A stretch of 64,000 bases of DNA from Chryseobacterium taichungense (lineage in GTDB: Bacteria; Bacteroidota; Bacteroidia; Flavobacteriales; Weeksellaceae), in contig NZ_FOBV01000008.1 in NCBI RefSeq assembly GCF_900109935.1, forward strand, positions 1 to 64,000. The letters are read 5' to 3'. Each line of letters starts with the position of its first letter. Position 1 is the first letter of the stretch. The notes below the pieces were generated by a model, which was not told the DNA's origin, made no database searches, and saw nothing but the letters and a program-made list of their open reading frames with translations. The position numbers and the translations under genes were made by a program. Of this stretch, positions 1-8,019 are shown in pieces.

Positions 1-10
1 GGTTTTTTAA

Positions 11-560
11 ACACGAATGACACTAATGGTTAGGCACTAATTTCACAAATGTTGTGTGAAAATCTTTGCTGAGATCCCTACGGGATGACAAACGGAGTGG
101 GAAGTGTCCTGTTGTATTAAAAGCATTTGTGCTATTTGTGCGTAGATATTTGTGCTTATTTGTGTTTAATAGTTATGTTAGATAAGCTGTTATTAACACG
201 AATGGCACTAATAGTTGGACACTAATTTCACAAAGGTTGTGTGAAAATCTTTGCTGAAATCCCTACGGGATGACAAAGGGATTGGGAAGTGTCCTGTTGT
301 ATTAAAAGCATTTGTGTCATTTGTGTATAGATATTTGTGCTTATTTGTGTTTAATAGTTATGTTAGATAAGCTGTTATTAACACGAATGGCACTAATGGT
401 TGGACACTAATTTCACTAATGTTGTGTGAAAATCTTTGCTTAGATCCCTACGGGATGACAAACAGAGTGGAAAGTGTCCTGTTGTATTAAAAGCATTTGT
501 GTCATTTGTGCATAGATATTTGTGCTTATTTGTGTTTAATAATTCGTGTTATTTGTGTTT
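11..560. repeat. Three tandem copies of a 185-bp non-coding repeat
   Basis: Units begin ACACGAATG at 11, 196 and 381, an exact 185-bp period, with scattered substitutions between copies. Each unit contains CCCTACGGGATGACAAA, AAGTGTCCTGTTGTATTAA and strings of the word ATTTGTG. The only reading frame is short and crosses unit boundaries, so I read this as intergenic repeat DNA. The word ATTTGTG and the phrase 'tacgg(g/a)atgacaa' recur elsewhere (for example near 17250), which marks it as part of a dispersed family. Confidence 0.9.
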
Positions 561-1122
561 AATAAAATATCGCAAATATAGGTGGAGGGCGGCTGAAGTG
601 GTTGGTGATAATCTCTAAAAGGTTGAAATGGTTAATATGTTTATATAGAAGTTTCTTTTCTGAGACAATCACATTTGACAAAACACAAAAGTCAAAGCCT
701 GTTATTTTATGATTTAGCTTTATCGGAAAAGTATTTCCCAAAATGGCAATTGATGAAGGATTGCTTGAGTTTCCAACATAATGGGAACTCTTTGGAATTG
801 TAAAGCAGGCTTGATTTATTTGGTTGATATCATTTTTGCTAACGGACATCGATTTTAGCTTGAAGAGAGCTTTACGCTTGTTTGCGTTAAACTGTTTTAC
901 GATCTTATTTTTTTCCGAAAGAGACTGTGAAGACGATCTTTCAATCGGTGATTCAACATAGAGATAAGAATCTTCAGAGATAAAAATTGTTGAATCTGCG
1001 TAGGAAAAAGGAGTCTGGGAACTGATGAAAATGGAAATGAAAAACACTTGAAAACACAGCATCCTTACGCTAAAACGCAGGAAAAGAGGGAGCTGTATAA
1101 GGGTCATCATTTGTAGTTTCAT
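559..1122 (-). CDS. Hypothetical small exported protein
   Basis: I do not recognise this gene. An upstream in-frame ATG at 1143 lies inside a hairpin, so I prefer the ATG at 1122, giving about 187 residues. The start is strongly hydrophobic (about residues 5-40, with a likely signal segment ending near SYADS). The rest is Ser/Asn/Lys rich, with a segment reading STIFISEDSYLYVES followed by a basic stretch. Short STIFI/YLYV-like segments occur in small exported flavobacterial proteins, which supports a real gene but gives no function. Its 3' end runs into the repeat at 1-560, so the last residues may be repeat-derived. No neighbour shares its strand within 390 bases. Confidence 0.45.
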   Translation of the reverse strand: MKLQMMTLIQLPLFLRFSVRMLCFQVFFISIFISSQTPFSYADSTIFISEDSYLYVESPIERSSSQSLSEKNKIVKQFNANKRKALFKLKSMSVSKNDINQINQACFTIPKSSHYVGNSSNPSSIAILGNTFPIKLNHKITGFDFCVLSNVIVSEKKLLYKHINHFNLLEIITNHFSRPPPIFAIFY

Positions 1123-1129
1123 TGTGTAT

Positions 1130-1367
1130 AAAAAAGTAGTCACACTTAGACTACTTTTAAGTCCAATGAATTAAGAATCAATACAAATTGCTTTTTTCAG
1201 TGTAAAAACGAGAGCAATTCTTTTAGCTCTGGACCGGCCATTTTTTAATGGAAATTATAGTAGCTAATTAATTAACATATTAAAAAACAACAGATTATTA
1301 TTTGGAAGTAACGATAATTTTTCTACATTTGTCATAGAAAAAGTAGTCTAAGTGTGACTACTTTTTT
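1130..1367. repeat. Pair of identical hairpins in inverted orientation
   Basis: Positions 1130-1158 and 1338-1367 are reverse complements of each other over 29 bases. Each is also a hairpin by itself: AAAAGTAGTC and GACTACTTTT around a seven-base loop. They bracket about 180 bases of AT-rich DNA. A third copy with three mismatches is at 22896-22923. They could be the ends of a small non-autonomous element, or two terminator-like hairpins. Confidence 0.75.
1301..1331 (+). promoter_or_regulatory. Bacteroidota-type promoter with no gene behind it
   Basis: TTTG at 1301-1304, a 19-base spacer, then TACATTTG at 1324-1331: an exact match to the Bacteroidota -33/-7 pattern. Transcription would start near 1337, at the foot of the hairpin at 1338-1367, and run toward the terminator at 1456-1490. 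No + strand open frame of useful size follows. Confidence 0.55.
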
Positions 1368-1490
1368 CGTTAGGTTATATGGAGTTTTCTTCTTAAATAT
1401 TATACTGCCAATTGAGAAGATTATATAATTAATTTTATTAAATCAGATAAAAACAAAAACCGTCTTGTAATACAACAAGACGGTTTTTTT
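1337..1490 (+). ncRNA. Candidate small RNA of about 150 nt
   Basis: Inferred only from layout: a full promoter at 1301-1331, a 5' hairpin at 1338-1367, and an intrinsic terminator with a U tract at 1456-1490. There is no recognisable RNA family and no open frame. The terminator also serves the convergent efflux operon, so the RNA boundary is uncertain. Confidence 0.3.
1456..1490. terminator. Bidirectional intrinsic terminator
   Basis: The inverted repeat AAAACCGTCTTGT / ACAAGACGGTTTT has A and T tracts on its two sides. It ends the efflux operon on the - strand (stop at 1516) and could end a + strand transcript. Confidence 0.9.
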
Positions 1491-1515
1491 GGTTAATTAA
1501 GGTTTATATATAAAT

Positions 1516-4500
1516 TTAATCTAAATGCTTCGGAGTATATCCGTCTTCACTTAGTTCTCTGTGCTTATACTCGGCTTTCATTTCAGCTTCATAGTCTACT
1601 TTTTCATGTTTGCCCATTCTTCTTAGGATGGAGTCAAATAAAGAGTATACCACCGGTACAATGATCAATGTAAGGAATAGGGACGATGTTAAACCACCGA
1701 TAACTACCCATGCGAGACCTTTATTCATTTCGGCTCCTGCTCCCGTTGCCAATGCGATTGGCAACATCCCGAAGATCATCGCGATCGTGGTCATCAGGAT
1801 CGGACGGAGACGGGCATGGTTGGCCTGGATCAGTGCGTCATGGGTATTGGAACCTGCTGCTTTTCTCGCGTTGGTAAAGTCGACGATCAGGATCGCGTTC
1901 TTCGCTACGAGACCGATCAGCATGATCATCCCCAGCATGGTAAAAATGTTCAATGAATTGGCTGTAAGGGCAAGAATCACCATTACCCCAATCATCGCCA
2001 GCGGAATGGAAAATAATACCACAAACGGATATACAAAACTGTCATACAGGGAAACCATTACGAGGTATACCAATACAATAGCTGCTAACAAGGCGATACC
2101 CAGGGTACCGAAACCTTCCTGCTGGTTCTCCATATCTCCGCTCCAGATGTAATCTACGCCCACAGGTTTGGTCGGTTTATCCATGAACTGTGCCGCCCAT
2201 TCGTTGGCCACGTCCCCTACCGGTCTTCCTACGGCTTTTGCTCTTACTTTTACAGAAGGCGATTTGTCTCTACGTTCCAGCAAGCTCGGTCCTGAACCCA
2301 TTTTTACATCCGCAAACTGGCTTAATCTGATCTGCTGTCCCTGAGGATTGGTGAACATCAGGTTTTTCACGTCATCGATCGACTGTCTGTTGGCATCTCC
2401 GAAACGGATGTTGATGTCGTATTCATATTCTCCGGCTCTGAACTTCCCGTCGGTATTTCCATTGAATGCGGTCTGCATCGTCTGTCCTACGCTGGAAAGA
2501 TTTAAGCCTAAAGAAGCCATTTTATCACGGTCGATATTCACCTGAACTTCCGGATTTCCGGTGTCAGTGGATAACTCCGCATCTACAGCTCCCGGTACTT
2601 TCTTAAGTAACGCTAAAATTCGGGTAGCTTCTTTTACGGCTGTTGCATTATCCGGAGCGGTAACGACCATTTCAATCGGTGCATTTTCTGCCCCCATGAT
2701 CCCGATCGGTGCGGTTTTAAACTCTACGCCGGTGAATTTTTCTTCTAATGCTCTTTTTACTTTCGCAGCTTTTATGTTGGTACTTTCAGAGCGTTCGGAT
2801 TTATCTGTAAGATTTACCTGAACCTCCGACTGGTACGTTGTCGCCTGTGCTCCACCGAAACCGGTAGACTGCTGACCAACAGTAGTAATAAGATCCACAA
2901 CATCTTTATCATTTCTTAAAAACTTCTCAACATCTAACGTCAGCTGGTTTGTCTTTTCTACCGTCGCATCTTTGGAAAGCTCCATCTGAACAAGGAACTG
3001 CCCTCTATCGATCGGCGGGAAGAATTCTCCTCCGATAAATCCGAATGCCACCAACATGAAAGAAGAGATCAGGACAAGGAAGGTGATGACCACGGTCATT
3101 ACTCTTCTCAAAGTGGTTTTTAAACACCATTCCAGAATTCCGGTGATCCAGTGGGTAAATTTATCTATCATGCTTTCAAACCAAAGGATGAATTTCTGGA
3201 ACCAGTTTTTACCTGTTAAATGTTCCAGTTTACCAAATCTTGATGATAACCATGGGATAATGGTAAAGGAGGCAAGCAATGATAATAATGTTGCAATAAC
3301 CACCGTGACGCAGAACTGCGCCAGAATGTTGGCTACCAGACCGGAACTCATCGCAATAGGAAGGAACACCACCACGATTACTAAGGTAATGGCTGCTACC
3401 GTGAATCCGATCTCCGAAGCACCGTCATAGGCCGCACGGATTTTGCTTTTACCCATTTCCATGTGACGGTAAATGTTCTCCAGCACTACGATCGCGTCAT
3501 CCACCAGGATCCCTACCACAAGGGATAGTCCCAGTAAGCTCATGAGGTTTAAGGTATATCCCATCAGGTTCATTCCGATGAACGTAGCCACCAATGAAGC
3601 CGGGATGGAAACCATTACGATAAATGCGTTTCTGATGCTGTGAAGGAATAATAACATCACAATCGCTACCAGGATAATCGCCAGGAATAAATCGAAGATG
3701 ACGTGGTTGGCCGATTCAAGGGTAAAATCTGTAGTATCATTTACCACTTTTACCTTTACGCCCTGCACCTTATAAGCTTCCTCCACCGTTGCAATCGTTT
3801 TCTGAACACTTTCCGAAACGGCTACCGCGTTGGCATCAGACTGCTTTTTCACCTGCATCAAGATCGTCGGAAACTGGTTGAAACGCGCCACTTTTTCTGC
3901 ATCTTTCTGAGAATCGAAAACCGTTGCGATATCAGACAAACGAACCTGAGCTCCATTTTTGTTGGAAACGACGAGGTTGTTCATTTCGTCAATCGATCTG
4001 TATTTTCCGGATAAACGGATGGTTGATTTCGTTGTTCTTGTTTTAATGCTTCCTGTCGGGAAATCAAGGTTTGATGAAAGAATGGCATTCTGCACATCAG
4101 CAATCGAGAGGCCGTATCCCTGCAGTTTTTTCTCATCCAGATTCACCTGGATTTCTCTTTCCTGTCCACCCACAAGATCTACCTGCGCTACCCCATTCAC
4201 ACGGGAGAAGATCGGCTCGATCTTTTTATCTAAAAGGTCATACAGGTCTTTGCTGTTCAATTTATCCGAAGAAATACTCATCGTGATGATCGGTAAATCA
4301 TCAAGGGAGAATTTATTCAGGGACGGTGCATCCACATCATCGGGAAGGTCTGCCAGAATGGCGTTTACCTTTCGTTGTGCATCGTTCAGTGCATAGTCGA
4401 CATCGGCTCCGTCGTTCAGCTGTACCATGATGACGGATAAGCTTTCATAGGAAGACGATTCTACTTTCTTTACGTTCTCCAAAGATCCCACGGCATCCTC

Positions 4501-4701
4501 AATCTTACGGGTGACGGATGTTTCCACCTCAGCGGGTGAAGCTCCGGGATATACCGTAGAAATGGTTACCATATTGGTTTCAAACTTCGGAATCAATTCA
4601 TACCCCATCATGGAGTAGCTTAAGATCCCTCCCAGGGTAAGGATCGTAAACAATACGATCACAAGGGATGGTCTTTTAATGGATATTTCTGCTAACTTCA
4701 T
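1516..4701 (-). CDS. RND efflux transporter permease (HAE1/AcrB family)
   Basis: Inner-membrane pump that exports drugs or other amphiphiles using the proton gradient, working with the adaptor and outer-membrane channel encoded upstream. At 1061 residues it has the normal family length. Visible features are the N-terminal membrane helix (IKRPSLVIVLFTILTLGG), two large periplasmic loops, and two sets of membrane helices. The proton-relay motif GILVDDAIVVLENIYRH lies near residue 400 and the second-half motif GLVAKNAILIVDF near residue 950. It is the last gene of the operon, seven bases after the adaptor gene. The substrate cannot be read from sequence. Confidence 0.96.
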   Translation of the reverse strand: MKLAEISIKRPSLVIVLFTILTLGGILSYSMMGYELIPKFETNMVTISTVYPGASPAEVETSVTRKIEDAVGSLENVKKVESSSYESLSVIMVQLNDGADVDYALNDAQRKVNAILADLPDDVDAPSLNKFSLDDLPIITMSISSDKLNSKDLYDLLDKKIEPIFSRVNGVAQVDLVGGQEREIQVNLDEKKLQGYGLSIADVQNAILSSNLDFPTGSIKTRTTKSTIRLSGKYRSIDEMNNLVVSNKNGAQVRLSDIATVFDSQKDAEKVARFNQFPTILMQVKKQSDANAVAVSESVQKTIATVEEAYKVQGVKVKVVNDTTDFTLESANHVIFDLFLAIILVAIVMLLFLHSIRNAFIVMVSIPASLVATFIGMNLMGYTLNLMSLLGLSLVVGILVDDAIVVLENIYRHMEMGKSKIRAAYDGASEIGFTVAAITLVIVVVFLPIAMSSGLVANILAQFCVTVVIATLLSLLASFTIIPWLSSRFGKLEHLTGKNWFQKFILWFESMIDKFTHWITGILEWCLKTTLRRVMTVVITFLVLISSFMLVAFGFIGGEFFPPIDRGQFLVQMELSKDATVEKTNQLTLDVEKFLRNDKDVVDLITTVGQQSTGFGGAQATTYQSEVQVNLTDKSERSESTNIKAAKVKRALEEKFTGVEFKTAPIGIMGAENAPIEMVVTAPDNATAVKEATRILALLKKVPGAVDAELSTDTGNPEVQVNIDRDKMASLGLNLSSVGQTMQTAFNGNTDGKFRAGEYEYDINIRFGDANRQSIDDVKNLMFTNPQGQQIRLSQFADVKMGSGPSLLERRDKSPSVKVRAKAVGRPVGDVANEWAAQFMDKPTKPVGVDYIWSGDMENQQEGFGTLGIALLAAIVLVYLVMVSLYDSFVYPFVVLFSIPLAMIGVMVILALTANSLNIFTMLGMIMLIGLVAKNAILIVDFTNARKAAGSNTHDALIQANHARLRPILMTTIAMIFGMLPIALATGAGAEMNKGLAWVVIGGLTSSLFLTLIIVPVVYSLFDSILRRMGKHEKVDYEAEMKAEYKHRELSEDGYTPKHLD

Positions 4702-4708
4702 CGTCCTT

Positions 4709-5770
4709 CTACTTTATAATATTCACTTTAGATCCGTTGTCTAAGTTGATCTGCCCGCTGGTTACCACCTGCTCACCGCCATTCAGCCCGCTCAGTACCT
4801 GAACTTTGTCGCCGTATACTTTTCCTACGGTTACTTTAATAAGTTTAGCCACACCATTCTGAACAACAAATAACTGTCCCGAGCTTACCCCGTTTACGAA
4901 AGCCTCTGCAGGCACGGTCAGCATATTCTGGGTTTCCGCACCGTTATTGGTTTTAAAGGTAGCCGTAGCATACATCCCCGCTTTCAGGTTTCCTCTGTTC
5001 TGAACTTCGATCTCCACCGGGAAATTTAAAGATGCGTCACTTTTCGGCGCGATAAAGGTAATTCTTCCGGCGAAAGATTCTTCCGGCAATACATTTACTT
5101 TAATCGGAACTTCCTGTCCGATCTGGATTTTCCCGATCTGGCTTTCATCCACCAAAACGGAAAGCTTTAAAGAGTTGATGTTTACGATTTCAAATAAAGC
5201 GGTTCCGGGAGCTACGACCATTCCCGGCTCTACCATTTTTTTGTTGATGGTACCACTGATCCCCGCACGTACGCTGGTGTCGTTTACTCTTACGCCCTGC
5301 GCTTTTACGGCTGCCTGAGCGTTTTTAAGCTGTAATCTTGAGTTATCAAGCTGTTGCTTTGTAACACCTCCTGTCTTGAAAGCGTTTTCATATCGCTGAT
5401 TGTCGATAATGGCATTCTGCAAATTGTTCTGCGCCTGGGTAACATCTACCTCGATCGCATCTTTTTTAATGGTTGCCAACACCTGTCCGGCACCAACTCT
5501 AGATCCTTCTTTTACCAAAACGCTAACAATTCTTCCGGAGATTTCAGAAGACTGGTTAGATTCCTGCTTTGGAATAAAGGTACCATTAGCTGAATAATCT
5601 GTATTTATATTTTCTCTGGAAACGGTTACCACGTTTACATTGATCTTGTCTACCTGCTTGGCTACTTCTTTTACTTCCTGCGTCTGTTTTTCTTTATTGC
5701 CAGCAATTTTATAGGCTGCCAAACCGACCAGTACAGCCGCCACGATGATATATATTAGAGTTTTTTTCAT
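4709..5770 (-). CDS. RND efflux periplasmic adaptor (membrane fusion protein)
   Basis: Bridges the inner-membrane pump and the outer-membrane channel. 353 residues: an N-terminal membrane anchor (TLIYIIVAAVLVGLAAYKI) without a lipobox; a lipoyl-like half near residues 78-105 (SGRIVSVLVKEGSRVGAGQV); a fairly short helical hairpin near 110-150; the second lipoyl half (GTINKKMVEPGMVVAPG); then beta-barrel and membrane-proximal domains. It lies nine bases after the channel gene and seven before the permease gene, so the three are surely co-transcribed. Confidence 0.95.
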   Translation of the reverse strand: MKKTLIYIIVAAVLVGLAAYKIAGNKEKQTQEVKEVAKQVDKINVNVVTVSRENINTDYSANGTFIPKQESNQSSEISGRIVSVLVKEGSRVGAGQVLATIKKDAIEVDVTQAQNNLQNAIIDNQRYENAFKTGGVTKQQLDNSRLQLKNAQAAVKAQGVRVNDTSVRAGISGTINKKMVEPGMVVAPGTALFEIVNINSLKLSVLVDESQIGKIQIGQEVPIKVNVLPEESFAGRITFIAPKSDASLNFPVEIEVQNRGNLKAGMYATATFKTNNGAETQNMLTVPAEAFVNGVSSGQLFVVQNGVAKLIKVTVGKVYGDKVQVLSGLNGGEQVVTSGQINLDNGSKVNIIK

Positions 5771-5779
5771 TGTAGTTTA

Positions 5780-7147
5780 TTATGGGTTTTGTAATGTGTT
5801 TAATTGTCCTTTTGCTTTGATTAACTTGATTTCAGCTTGCTTGTAATCCAATAGGGCATTTGCATAATTCTGCTTGGCCTGAGTGAGGGCATTTTCCGCA
5901 TCCAGAACCTCCGTAAGCGTAGCCAAACCGTACTGGTAATTGGATTGTGTATTTTGCTGAACTCTTTCTGCCAATCCTACATTGTCTTTCATGCTTTCGA
6001 TATTGATGATCGCATTCTCCATATTGCTGATGGCATTTTTATAATCAAGATCCAAGCTTTCTTTAGTATTGTTGATATCCTGATCCAGATCCTGAATATC
6101 AATCTCCGCCTGCTGAATCTGTGCTTTTGTAGATCCTCCTGAGAAGATCGGAATTTTAATAGCCAAACCTATGGAAGCATAGTCACTCCAGTTGGTCCCC
6201 TGTGCACTTCCGGTAAAATAAGGAAACTTATTACCCAGTCCCTGCCATCCGTAATTGGCCTGTAGACCTACAGTAGGATAAAGTAAAGCTTCGGTGGCTT
6301 TTTTATTGTACTGCAAAAGTTCCTTCTGTTTGTTCAATACTTTCAGTTCTGAACGCTGTTCCAGATTTGCTTCCGTATTCAAGAGCGCTGAATTGGGTTC
6401 AATGGTTTTTTCTTCCAGCTCGATCGGAGTACTGATCGGAACACCCATGTAGAACTTCAGTGCATTCTTGGAAACTTCCACGGCGTTTACCAGTTGCTGT
6501 CTGTTTGAACCGATGTTGGTAAGCTGAACGTTGGTACGGTCAAGATCGATGGACTTTGCCAGTCCGTTATCCACAAGGCTTTTGATTACGTTTCTTACTT
6601 TTTCCGTATTGGCATAGCTTGCCTGTACGGTTTTCAGATTTTCTTCCTGAACAAATACCTGGTAGTAAGCAGTAGCTACGTTTTCAATGATCTGTTCGTT
6701 GGTAAGTTCCGAATTAAGCAGGTAAAATTCTCTGGTAGATTTAGCCGCTTTTAATCCTGTAAATACTCTCTGGTCAAAAATATTCTGGTACAGCGATACC
6801 GAGTTTACCGATTGCCATTTTGTTCCGAATGTAACGGGAACAAGCTGTCCCGGCATTCCGATAATCTCACCGGGAAGTACCGACTTCTGAAGAATAGGAT
6901 TAAAGGTATTGCTGATGTTGGCGCTGATCTGCGGAAGTGCTCCCGCTCTTGCCTCATCAATTTTGTATTCAGCCTTTTTCACCTGCAAAGCTGCTTTTTT
7001 AGCTTCCGCCTTATTCTGGAGTGCCTGTTTGATGGCCTCCTGCAGCGAAACCTGTTGCTGTGCAGAAATTGATGAAAAGCCGAAAATCATAAATGCAGCC
7101 GCTATCCCAATTTTTAGCTTTTGTGCAGTTATACGTTTTCTTTTCAT
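5780..7147 (-). CDS. TolC-family outer-membrane efflux channel
   Basis: Outer-membrane factor of the tripartite pump. 455 residues with a signal peptide (cleavage likely near SISAQQQ), then two repeats of the long helical/strand pattern typical of OEP proteins. Examples are VSLQEAIKQALQNKAEAKKA near the start and YGLATLTEVLDAENALTQAK in the second half. It is the first structural gene of the operon, 96 bases downstream of the repressor gene on the same strand. The order tetR-channel-adaptor-permease is common in flavobacteria. Confidence 0.94.
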   Translation of the reverse strand: MKRKRITAQKLKIGIAAAFMIFGFSSISAQQQVSLQEAIKQALQNKAEAKKAALQVKKAEYKIDEARAGALPQISANISNTFNPILQKSVLPGEIIGMPGQLVPVTFGTKWQSVNSVSLYQNIFDQRVFTGLKAAKSTREFYLLNSELTNEQIIENVATAYYQVFVQEENLKTVQASYANTEKVRNVIKSLVDNGLAKSIDLDRTNVQLTNIGSNRQQLVNAVEVSKNALKFYMGVPISTPIELEEKTIEPNSALLNTEANLEQRSELKVLNKQKELLQYNKKATEALLYPTVGLQANYGWQGLGNKFPYFTGSAQGTNWSDYASIGLAIKIPIFSGGSTKAQIQQAEIDIQDLDQDINNTKESLDLDYKNAISNMENAIINIESMKDNVGLAERVQQNTQSNYQYGLATLTEVLDAENALTQAKQNYANALLDYKQAEIKLIKAKGQLNTLQNP

Positions 7148-7243
7148 AATTTTATACTTCGTTTATTTTTTTAATGTAATTGCTGTTGCTGTAGTTTTTA
7201 TTGCTAAAAGACGATTCATTTTTTAAAATACTTTAACATTTAA

Positions 7244-7837
7244 TTAATTTTTAAACAACATATTCAAAATAATCTCTTTTCTTTCCGAAATAATCTTATC
7301 AAATTCCACCTCATCGATCATTAAATTTTCCATCAATAAAGGTCTTACGGCGCTTGGAAAAACCAATAAGGAAATCATATTAAGGACAAACTGTATCGGT
7401 GCCATTTTTTCAATATTTCCCAATTCCATTTCTGCTTCTATATCTTTGTAAAGCTTTTTCAGCTCATCTTCTTCAATATCTTTCTGATGACAGTTTCCTT
7501 TATTGATCTGTGATACGATATAAGTTTCCAAATACGGGTACTGCAGACTTGTAGATAAGCTCCCTTCAATGAACTGCCCGATCTTTTCTTTAAATGGCAA
7601 ATCGGAATTCATTATAATTTCAGATTTTTCGTGTTCTACTCTCTGGGCCTCGTCAAAAATGATCTGGATCAGATTATCTCTTGAACGGAAATAATAATTG
7701 ATCAGCGTTCTGTTGACCCCTGCTGCATCGGCGATTTCCTGTGTAGTGGCATCAAACTTCCCTTTCACAAAGAATAGATTCTTCGCGGTTTCTTTGATTA
7801 ATTCCTGTGTTTGGTCTTTTTTTGCTTGATTTGACAT
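7244..7837 (-). CDS. TetR/AcrR-family repressor of the efflux operon
   Basis: 197 residues. The N-terminal helix-turn-helix (residues about 10-60) contains TTQEIADAAGVNRTLINYYF, the canonical TetR recognition region; the C-terminal two thirds should bind an inducer and is not conserved enough to name one. It is the first gene of the cluster, so it probably represses itself and the pump together. Two near-palindromic sites flank its promoter (7830-7851 and 7880-7901). A ligand that releases the repressor would be a pump substrate; this is family-based inference. Confidence 0.93.
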   Translation of the reverse strand: MSNQAKKDQTQELIKETAKNLFFVKGKFDATTQEIADAAGVNRTLINYYFRSRDNLIQIIFDEAQRVEHEKSEIIMNSDLPFKEKIGQFIEGSLSTSLQYPYLETYIVSQINKGNCHQKDIEEDELKKLYKDIEAEMELGNIEKMAPIQFVLNMISLLVFPSAVRPLLMENLMIDEVEFDKIISERKEIILNMLFKN

Positions 7838-7901
7838 TTTTGTTAAACAAATTTGTGCAAATATAAATCAATCAAATGTTTTGACAAAATTGTTAAACAA
7901 A
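7830..7901 (-). promoter_or_regulatory. tetR promoter with two candidate TetR operators
   Basis: On the - strand, TTG (complement of 7885-7887), a 19-base spacer, then TATATTTG (7858-7865) form a full promoter. Two copies of TTTGACA-N4-TGTTAAACAAA, an imperfect palindrome, lie at 7830-7851, over the start codon, and 7880-7901, over the -33 element, exactly 50 bp apart. This is the layout expected for negative autoregulation. Confidence 0.6.
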
Positions 7902-7993
7902 ATAATTAAAAGAAAAAAATATGATATGCATCATGTTTTAACATAATGAAATCGTATTAATCATTTTTAATCTTTTAGAATAGGCGGATTTAT

Positions 7994-8001
7994 TATATTT
8001 G
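7994..8001 (+). promoter_or_regulatory. -7 promoter element for the T9SS protein gene
   Basis: TATATTTG ends 18 bases before the start codon at 8020. No convincing TTG lies at the usual distance upstream, so only the -7 element is called. Confidence 0.5.
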
Positions 8002-8019
8002 CCGGAAAATTAATAACCG

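Noticed and set aside
1..560. Possible CRISPR-like array
   Set aside because: Repeat units are 185 bp with no short repeat/spacer alternation and no cas genes are in the window.
436..618. 60-codon frame in the left-hand repeat
   Set aside because: Crosses the boundary of the 185-bp repeat; equivalent frames are not maintained in the other copies.
1610..4396. Several + strand frames of 65-180 codons
   Set aside because: All are antisense to the RND permease gene and have no family features or start signals.
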